From assembly GCF_001939045.1 (NCBI RefSeq), contig NZ_MKIM01000027.1, positions 124,001 through 188,000 of the forward strand: a stretch of DNA of 64,000 nucleotides, given 5' to 3'. Positions 58,306 through 64,000 of the stretch are shown piece after piece (the first letter of the stretch is position 1; every line of letters starts with the position of its first letter). Source of the stretch: Rhizobium oryziradicis. GTDB lineage: Bacteria; Pseudomonadota; Alphaproteobacteria; Rhizobiales; Rhizobiaceae. A program made the position numbers and the translations under genes. The notes below the pieces were generated by a model. It did not search any database. It saw only the letters and a list, made by a program, of their open reading frames with translations, and was not told the DNA's origin.

Positions 58306-58334
58306 AGGCCATATACCTGGAAGGGTAGTTTGCT
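58282..58334 (+). ncRNA. serC leader RNA element
   Basis: The 53-base leader holds the hairpin CCTCTC-CCCAAC-GAGAGG (58291-58308) and a possible second small stem (CCA...TGG, 58309-58320), then the serC ATG. Placement and the CUCUCCCCAACGAGAG core agree with what I remember of the alphaproteobacterial serC RNA motif, a candidate cis-regulatory element. The ligand, if any, is not established. Confidence 0.6.
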
Positions 58335-59513
58335 ATGGTTGATATTACCGCACCGAATCTGCGTCCAAACAATACGCATTTTTCTTCTGGTCCATGCTCG
58401 AAGCGCCCCGGTTGGGCACTTGATGCACTCAGCGATGCTCCGCTCGGTCGTTCGCACCGCGCCAAGGTTGGCAAAGACAAGCTGAAGTTGGCCATTGATC
58501 TCACACGTGAAATTCTGAACGTTCCTGCCGATTACCGCATTGGTATCGTTCCCGCATCCGACACTGGCGCTGTTGAAATGGCGCTCTGGTCCTTGCTGGG
58601 TGAGCGCGGCGTGGACATGCTGTCCTGGGAAAGCTTTGGCGCTGGCTGGGTGACCGATGTGGTCAAGCAACTCAAGCTTGCTGATGTTCGCAAGTTCAAT
58701 GCCGATTATGGCCTGCTGCCAAACCTCGCAGACGTTGATTTCGACCGCGACGTGGTCTTCACCTGGAACGGCACCACCTCTGGCGTTCGCGTTCCCAATG
58801 CTGATTTCATCCCGGCTGACCGCAAGGGTCTGACCATTTGCGATGCCACATCTGCTGCCTTTGCGCAGGACATGGATTTCGCAAAGCTCGACGTTGTCAC
58901 CTTCTCCTGGCAGAAGGTTCTGGGCGGCGAGGGCGGTCATGGCATGTTGATCCTTTCCCCACGGGCTGTTGCGCGTCTGGAGTCTTACGCACCGGCCTGG
59001 CCGCTGCCAAAGATTTTCCGCCTCACCTCTGGCGGCAAGCTGATTGAAGGCATCTTCAAGGGCGAAACCATCAATACGCCTTCGATGCTCTGCGTCGAGG
59101 ACTATCTTGATGCGCTCAACTGGGCCAAGTCGCTCGGCGGTCTGGATGCACTGATTGCCCGTGCCGATGCCAATGCCAAGGTGATCTTTGATTTCGTCGC
59201 TGCCAATGATTGGATTGCCAATCTTGCTCAGGTTGACGAGACCCGCTCCAACACATCGGTGTGCCTGACCATTGCCGACCCTGAGGTTCTGGCGCTGCCC
59301 GCAGACGAACAGGCCGCTTTTGCCAAGGGCATTGCAACGCTGTTGGAAAAGCAGGGCGTGGCTTATGATATCGGTGCTTACCGCGATGCGCCGGCTGGCC
59401 TGCGCATCTGGGCTGGTGCCACCATTGAGACAGCCGACATGCAGGCGTTGATGCCTTGGTTGACCTGGGCTTACCAGACGCAGAAGGCAACGCTTGCCAA
59501 GGCTGCTGCCTAA
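58335..59513 (+). CDS. serC: Phosphoserine aminotransferase
   Basis: A 392-residue PLP enzyme that converts 3-phosphohydroxypyruvate and glutamate to phosphoserine, the second step of serine synthesis; it can also serve vitamin B6 synthesis. [15 protein letters not shown] carries the PLP lysine; [17 protein letters not shown] and [15 protein letters not shown] are typical of the alphaproteobacterial long form. The coding sequence is intact: the prophage entered only the leader. It is followed by serA after 83 bases. Confidence 0.97.
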   Translation: MVDITAPNLRPNNTHFSSGPCSKRPGWALDALSDAPLGRSHRAKVGKDKLKLAIDLTREILNVPADYRIGIVPASDTGAVEMALWSLLGERGVDMLSWESFGAGWVTDVVKQLKLADVRKFNADYGLLPNLADVDFDRDVVFTWNGTTSGVRVPNADFIPADRKGLTICDATSAAFAQDMDFAKLDVVTFSWQKVLGGEGGHGMLILSPRAVARLESYAPAWPLPKIFRLTSGGKLIEGIFKGETINTPSMLCVEDYLDALNWAKSLGGLDALIARADANAKVIFDFVAANDWIANLAQVDETRSNTSVCLTIADPEVLALPADEQAAFAKGIATLLEKQGVAYDIGAYRDAPAGLRIWAGATIETADMQALMPWLTWAYQTQKATLAKAAA

Positions 59514-59523
59514 ATAGTTTTAC

Positions 59524-59545
59524 GGTTCCGCCGCAGGGCGGAACC
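59524..59545 (+). promoter_or_regulatory. Hairpin between serC and serA
   Basis: A perfect 9-bp stem GGTTCCGCC/GGCGGAACC with a GCAG tetraloop, followed by TTCTTCCCC. It may attenuate or process the serC-serA message; the tract is too poor in T for a full terminator. Confidence 0.6.
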
Positions 59546-59596
59546 TTCTTCCCCATTCCTGATCGTTACAAACGAACTCTTATCGGAGGCCTCGTC

Positions 59597-61192
59597 ATGG
59601 CACCTCGCGTTCTCGTATCTGATGAATTGTCAGAAACCGCCGTCCAGATTTTCCGCGATCGCGGCGTTGAAGTGGATTTCCAGCCGCAGCTCGGCAAGGA
59701 TAAAGACAAACTGGCCGAAATCATCGGCAATTACGATGGTCTGGCCATTCGTTCGGCCACCAAGGCCACGGAAAAGCTGATTGCTGCTGCCACCAACCTG
59801 AAAGTGATTGGCCGTGCGGGTATCGGCGTTGATAACGTTGATATTCCGGCCGCCTCGCGCCGCGGTATCATTGTGATGAACACGCCGTTTGGCAATTCCA
59901 TCACCACGGCTGAACACGCCATTGCGCTGATGTTCGCCGTTGCCCGTCAGCTGCCTGCTGCTGATGCCTCCACACAGGCTGGCAAGTGGGAAAAGTCGAA
60001 GTTCATGGGTGTTGAAATCACCGGCAAGGTGCTGGGTGTGATCGGTGCCGGTAACATTGGCGGCATCGTTTGCAAGAAGGCCATTGGCCTTGGCATGCAT
60101 GTCATCGCCTATGACCCCTTCCTGTCCAACGAGCGCGCCCAGGAAATGGGTGTGAAGAAGGTTGAACTGGATGAGTTGCTGGCTCAAGCTGACTTCATCA
60201 CCCTGCACGTCCCAATGACCGACAAGACCCGCGGCATTCTGGGCAAGGAAAACCTCGCCAAGACCAAGCCCGGCGTGCGCATCATCAACTGCGCCCGTGG
60301 TGGTCTGGTGGATGAAGCAGCACTTGCCGAAGCCATCAAGTCTGGCCATGTGGCCGGTGCCGGTTTTGATGTGTTTGAAGTGGAGCCCGCCAAGGAAAGC
60401 CCGCTGTTTGGCCTGCCAAACGTGGTCTGCACCCCGCATTTGGGCGCATCCACCACCGAAGCACAGGAAAATGTGGCGCTTCAGGTGGCAGAACAGATGT
60501 CGGATTATCTGGTCAAGGGTGCCGTTTCCAACGCCATCAACATGCCTTCGATCACCGCTGAAGAAGCGCCAATCCTCAAGCCATTCATCAAGCTGGCTGA
60601 CGTGTTGGGTGCCTTTGTTGGTCAGGTCACAGAAGGCCCGATCAAGCAGATCGAAATCCTCTATGATGGCCAGACGGCCACCATGAACACCAAGGCCCTC
60701 AGCTCTGCGCTGCTGGCTGGCCTGATCCGTTCTCAGGTGTCGGATGTCAACATGGTGTCGGCTCCGATCATGATCAAGGAAAAGGGCATTGTGCTCTCTG
60801 AGGTCAAGCGCGACAAGACCGGCGTTTATGACGGCTACATCAAGCTGACCGTGACGACCGAAAAGCAGACGCGCTCGATTGCCGGTACCGTGTTCTCGGA
60901 TGGCAAGCCACGCTTCATCCAGATCAAGGGTATCAACCTCGACGCCGATGTTGGTCAGCACATGATCTACATCTCCAACACCGACGTTCCCGGCATGATC
61001 GGCTTCATGGGCACCACGCTCGGCAACGCTGGCGTCAACATCGCCAACTTCCAGCTGGGACGTGAAAAGGAATCGGGCGATGCGATTGCACTGCTCTATG
61101 TCGACGGCCCTGTCGATCAGGCCGTGTTGGATCAGCTGACGGCCAATGCGGCCATCAAGCAGGCCAAGCTTTTGACCTTTGCGGTCGAATAA
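59597..61192 (+). CDS. serA: D-3-phosphoglycerate dehydrogenase
   Basis: The ATG at 59597 (after GGAGG) gives 531 residues, the long form with ASB and ACT domains. Nucleotide-binding GVIGAGNIGGIVCKKAIGLG (about 147-166), catalytic Arg in NCARGGLVDEAAL, Glu in FEVEPAKE and His in TPHLGASTTEAQ. The C-terminal ACT domain (YISNTDVPGMIGFMGTTLGNAGVNIANFQLGRE) suggests serine feedback. It catalyses the first step of serine synthesis, NAD-dependent oxidation of 3-phosphoglycerate. Confidence 0.98.
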   Translation: MAPRVLVSDELSETAVQIFRDRGVEVDFQPQLGKDKDKLAEIIGNYDGLAIRSATKATEKLIAAATNLKVIGRAGIGVDNVDIPAASRRGIIVMNTPFGNSITTAEHAIALMFAVARQLPAADASTQAGKWEKSKFMGVEITGKVLGVIGAGNIGGIVCKKAIGLGMHVIAYDPFLSNERAQEMGVKKVELDELLAQADFITLHVPMTDKTRGILGKENLAKTKPGVRIINCARGGLVDEAALAEAIKSGHVAGAGFDVFEVEPAKESPLFGLPNVVCTPHLGASTTEAQENVALQVAEQMSDYLVKGAVSNAINMPSITAEEAPILKPFIKLADVLGAFVGQVTEGPIKQIEILYDGQTATMNTKALSSALLAGLIRSQVSDVNMVSAPIMIKEKGIVLSEVKRDKTGVYDGYIKLTVTTEKQTRSIAGTVFSDGKPRFIQIKGINLDADVGQHMIYISNTDVPGMIGFMGTTLGNAGVNIANFQLGREKESGDAIALLYVDGPVDQAVLDQLTANAAIKQAKLLTFAVE

Positions 61193-61222
61193 GATCTGTT
61201 TGATCGAATTGTGATGACAGGC

Positions 61223-61255
61223 AACCCGGCGAGCGAAAGCTTTGCCGGGTTTTTC
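61223..61255 (+). terminator. Rho-independent terminator after serA
   Basis: Stem AACCCGGC/GCCGGGTT with a loop containing AGC-GAAA-GCT, followed by T-rich sequence. It ends the serC-serA transcript. Confidence 0.88.
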
Positions 61256-61271
61256 GTCTGTGCTTCACAGT

Positions 61272-61285
61272 TTGATAACTGTCAA
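61272..61285. promoter_or_regulatory. FNR/FixK-type anaerobox upstream of cydA
   Basis: TTGATAACTGTCAA matches TTGA-N6-TCAA fully and TTGAT-N4-ATCAA at 9 of 10 fixed positions. It lies about 135 bases upstream of the cydA start, fitting induction of this oxidase at low oxygen by an FnrN/FixK-type regulator. Confidence 0.72.
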
Positions 61286-61419
61286 ATTGACGCATGGCGG
61301 CTTGTCGCATTGTTTCTTGGTGGTATGGCTCTAGGTTATGCTAATATGTTCAGACCACGGTGTTATCGTGGTTCCGGGTATGACGTGTAACGCTCCATGT
61401 GAGCGCAGGAGACGCTGCC

Positions 61420-62835
61420 ATGTTCGACAATTTTGATGCTGTGTTGCTTGCAAGAGCGCAATTTGCTTTCACTGTGTCATTCCATATCATTTTTCCTGCT
61501 TTTTCCATTGGGCTGGCAAGCTATCTGGCGGTCTTGAATGGCCTGTATCTCTGGACCAAAAAAGAAGTCTATTACGAGTTGTTCAACTTCTGGAAGACAA
61601 TCTTCGCTGTGGCCTTCGGCATGGGCGTGGTGTCGGGCATCGTCATGGCCTATCAGTTTGGCACCAATTGGAGCGTGTTTTCCGATAAAGCCGGACCGGT
61701 GATTGGCCCGCTGATGGGCTATGAGGTGATGACGGCCTTTTTTCTGGAGGCAGGCTTCCTTGGCGTCATGCTGTTTGGTCGCGCGCGGGTCGGGCCTGTG
61801 CTGCATTTCTTTGCCACCTTCATGGTCGCGGTCGGCACGCTGATTTCGGCTACATGGATTTTGGCCGTGAACTCCTGGATGCAGACGCCTGCGGGTTTTG
61901 GCATGAATGACAAGGGCCAGTTTATTCCGCTGGATTGGTGGGCGGTGATTTTCAATCCGTCTTTCCCCTATCGTCTGGTGCATATGGTGCTGGCGGCTTA
62001 CCTCACTACAGCTCTTGTGGTGGGCGGCGTAGGTGCCTGGCATCTGCTGCGCAAAACGGCTCCGCGGCGGGCCGGAAAAATGTTCTCGATGGCCATGGGC
62101 ATGGTGGCCATTGTGGCACCCATTCAGATTTTTGCAGGCGACGCCCATGGTCTGAATACGCTGGAGCATCAGCCGGTGAAAATCATGGCCATGGAAGGCC
62201 ATTTTGACAGCCACCCCGATGGTGCGCCGTTGATCCTGTTTGGCATTCCCGATCAGCAAAACCAGCGGGTGGATTATGCAGTTCAGATTCCAAAGCTTTC
62301 CAGCTTGATTTTGAAACATGATCTGAATGCGCCAATGGCTGGCCTGGATACGGTGCCGCGGGAGCTTCAGCCGCCGGTTGCCGTGGTGTTCTGGTCGTTC
62401 CGCATCATGGTCGGGCTGGGCTTTGCCATGCTGGGGCTGGGGTTGTTCAGCCTATGGACGCGCTATAGGGGCACGCTCACCACCAATGTCTGGCTGCATC
62501 GGCTTGCCGTTGCCATGGGGCCTGCGGGTTTTGTGGCCGTGCTGGCGGGCTGGGTGACCACAGAAGTCGGCCGCCAACCCTATACGGTCTATGGTCATCT
62601 GCTCACATCGCAATCGCATTCAGCCATTGAAGCGCCTGCGGTGGCAACCTCGCTGATCCTGTTCATCATTGTCTATTTCTTCGTCTTCGGCTCTGGCACG
62701 TTCTATCTGCTGCGGCTGATGGCGCGCCTGCCGCGCGACCCGACGCCGGAAATCGGCGATGCGCCCATCCGCACAGCGGGTATTGTGCCCGGTGTTGCCA
62801 GCCCTCATCGCGACGGAGGCCACCATGGTCATTGA
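61420..62835 (+). CDS. cydA: Cytochrome bd-type ubiquinol oxidase subunit I (CIO type)
   Basis: A 471-residue membrane subunit with about nine helices. Features: RAQFAFTVSFHIIFPAFSIGLASYL (heme b595 His), FFLEAGFLGVMLFGRARVGP, WMQTPAGF, GDAHGLNTLEHQPVKIMAMEGHF and EVGRQPYTVYG. It is shorter than E. coli CydA (522) and lacks the C-terminal Q-loop insert, as in cyanide-insensitive oxidases (CioA). It reduces oxygen with quinol electrons. The start at 61420 is preceded by GGAG; an in-frame GTG at 61399 is rejected. Confidence 0.93.
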   Translation: MFDNFDAVLLARAQFAFTVSFHIIFPAFSIGLASYLAVLNGLYLWTKKEVYYELFNFWKTIFAVAFGMGVVSGIVMAYQFGTNWSVFSDKAGPVIGPLMGYEVMTAFFLEAGFLGVMLFGRARVGPVLHFFATFMVAVGTLISATWILAVNSWMQTPAGFGMNDKGQFIPLDWWAVIFNPSFPYRLVHMVLAAYLTTALVVGGVGAWHLLRKTAPRRAGKMFSMAMGMVAIVAPIQIFAGDAHGLNTLEHQPVKIMAMEGHFDSHPDGAPLILFGIPDQQNQRVDYAVQIPKLSSLILKHDLNAPMAGLDTVPRELQPPVAVVFWSFRIMVGLGFAMLGLGLFSLWTRYRGTLTTNVWLHRLAVAMGPAGFVAVLAGWVTTEVGRQPYTVYGHLLTSQSHSAIEAPAVATSLILFIIVYFFVFGSGTFYLLRLMARLPRDPTPEIGDAPIRTAGIVPGVASPHRDGGHHGH

Positions 62836-63829
62836 TTACGCATTCATTTGGGCCGCCATTATTGCCTTTGCCATTCTCGCCTATGTCATTCTCGATGGCT
62901 TTGATCTGGGGGTCGGCATTCTGTTTCCGGCTTTCAAGGACAAGCACGACCGCGACCAGATGATGAATTCGGTTGCCCCCGTATGGGACGGCAACGAAAC
63001 ATGGCTGGTGCTGGGTGGTGGCGGTCTTCTGGCGGTGTTTCCGCTGGCCTATGCCACCATTCTTCCCGCGCTGTATATGCCGATTATCTTGATGCTGATC
63101 GGGCTGATTTTTCGTGGCGTGGCCTTTGAATATCGCTGGCGCACGCACCGTTGGCGGGGTGTGTGGGATGTGGCCTTTGCCGGTGGCTCGATTGTGGCGG
63201 CGCTGATGCAGGGCATTGCGCTTGGCGCTTTGGTGCAGGGCATTCCGGTGGTCAATCGCGCCTATGCCGGCGGCTGGTGGGATTGGCTCACGCCCTTTTC
63301 CATCGGCACGGGTGTGGCGCTGGTGATCGGTTATGGGCTTTTGGGGGCTACATGGCTGGTGTTTAAAACCGTGGGGCCTCTCAGGCTTCGCGCCCAGCAA
63401 TTTGCCATGTCGGCAGCAGTGCTGACCGTGTTGGCCATGGGGGTTTTCAGCCTGTGGACACCCTGGTTGAAGCCGCATTATCTGGATCGCTGGTTTGGCT
63501 TTCCCACCTTGATTTTCAGTGTGATCGTGCCGGTTCTGGTGCTGGTTTGCCTCTATCTGATTTTCAAGGGCCTGCGCGATAATCAGGACTGGTTGCCGTT
63601 TGTGGCCTCGCTTGCCCTGTTTACACTGGGTTTTGCCGGTATCGGTATCAGCTTCTACCCCTATATGGTGCCGACAGCCTTGACGATCTGGGATGCGGCA
63701 GCGCCAGACAGCAGCCTGAAATTCCTACTTGTGGGTGCCGTTGTTCTTGTCCCGATCATTTTGTTGTACACGGGCTATGCCTACTGGGTATTCAGAGGCA
63801 AGATTAATCCAGAAGAGGGCTATCATTGA
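62825..63829 (+). CDS. cydB: Cytochrome bd-type ubiquinol oxidase subunit II
   Basis: A 334-residue membrane subunit. YAFIWAAIIAFAILAYVILDGFDLGVGILFP at the start and VAPVWDGNETWLVLGGGGLLAVFPLAYA are the family signatures, followed by FRGVAFEYRWR and later helices ending FRGKINPEEGYH. It overlaps cydA by 11 bases and shares a base with the next start. Confidence 0.96.
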   Translation: MVIDYAFIWAAIIAFAILAYVILDGFDLGVGILFPAFKDKHDRDQMMNSVAPVWDGNETWLVLGGGGLLAVFPLAYATILPALYMPIILMLIGLIFRGVAFEYRWRTHRWRGVWDVAFAGGSIVAALMQGIALGALVQGIPVVNRAYAGGWWDWLTPFSIGTGVALVIGYGLLGATWLVFKTVGPLRLRAQQFAMSAAVLTVLAMGVFSLWTPWLKPHYLDRWFGFPTLIFSVIVPVLVLVCLYLIFKGLRDNQDWLPFVASLALFTLGFAGIGISFYPYMVPTALTIWDAAAPDSSLKFLLVGAVVLVPIILLYTGYAYWVFRGKINPEEGYH

Positions 63830-63948
63830 TGACTGAGCAGCGGAGTTTGGCGCAAAAACTGGTTTGGTTTGCGATTTTCTGGTTGGTGGGTGTGGGCATT
63901 GTCGGTGCCGTTGCGGCATCAATCCGGCTGGTTTTGATGACAAATTGA
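63829..63948 (+). CDS. Small CydX/DUF2474-like oxidase subunit
   Basis: Thirty-nine residues in a TGATG overlap with cydB: MTEQRSLAQKLVWFAIFWLVGVGIVGAVAASIRLVLMTN. One membrane helix preceded by a polar/basic start matches the DUF2474 proteins encoded after CIO-type cydB. These stabilise the heme site of bd oxidases (CydX role). Confidence 0.82.
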   Translation: MTEQRSLAQKLVWFAIFWLVGVGIVGAVAASIRLVLMTN

Positions 63949-64000
63949 GAGAAACATCAAAATAATTTGATCGTTGCTCTAAAAATGCATGCGTGGCGTT

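Noticed and set aside
59630..60961. 443-codon minus-strand frame
   Set aside because: Shadow of serA.
1..64000. Search for insertion sequences and transposase genes
   Set aside because: No transposase motif or IS-type terminal inverted repeat recognised; the prophage integrase is the only recombinase seen.

Overview
The window looks like chromosomal DNA of an alphaproteobacterium of the order Rhizobiales, most likely Rhizobiaceae (Rhizobium/Agrobacterium/Allorhizobium-like). Reasons: the gene order ybgC-tolQRAB-pal-cpoB-tilS beside ruvCAB, a RopB/Omp25-like porin, a serC-serA pair with an alphaproteobacterial-type leader RNA, a FixK/FNR-type box in front of a cyanide-insensitive cydAB, and a DUF1515-type protein. 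No rRNA, tRNA or CRISPR was seen.

Host left flank (1-16100): tilS (cut by the window edge), cpoB, pal, tolB, tolA, tolR, tolQ and ybgC, then a DinB-fold protein, two tandem Nudix hydrolases, a Tat-exported metallophosphoesterase and ruvB-ruvA-ruvC, all on the minus strand. A flavin-dependent oxidoreductase, an outer-membrane barrel protein, a DoxX protein and a fatty-acid-hydroxylase/sterol-desaturase protein follow.

Prophage (16101-58305, about 42.2 kb): an intact-looking siphophage bounded by 24-bp direct repeats. The target is the leader of the serC-serA operon. A minus-strand early operon runs from an XRE regulator down to the tyrosine integrase. The control region has a CI-like repressor and a Cro-like protein, with two matched operator pairs. 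The rightward early genes encode a regulator, a ParB/MT-A70 methyltransferase fusion, a cytosine methyltransferase whose gene appears to encode a second protein in another frame, a replication protein with internal iterons, and a NusG-like antiterminator. The late genes are HNH, terminase, portal, protease, HK97-type capsid, connectors, tail tube, a chaperone pair with a probable frameshift, tape measure, tail tip, fibres, endolysin, holin-like and Rz/Rz1 genes, ending in a strong terminator.

Three cargo blocks stand out. (i) A complete luxR-luxI quorum-sensing pair (55316-56780) lies between the late terminator and attR, with small companion genes. (ii) A minus-strand nuclease-NTPase gene of defence type (39127-41574) with a small membrane protein interrupts the tail operon between chaperone and tape-measure genes. 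(iii) A 48-residue secreted protein sits in front of the terminase.

Integration separates serC from its own promoter, which stays at attL. The phage end at attR carries another sigma70-like promoter at the same distance from the shared core, so the prophage seems to re-supply serC transcription.

Host right flank (58306-64000): serC, serA, then cydA, cydB and a 39-residue CydX/DUF2474-like subunit behind an anaerobox.
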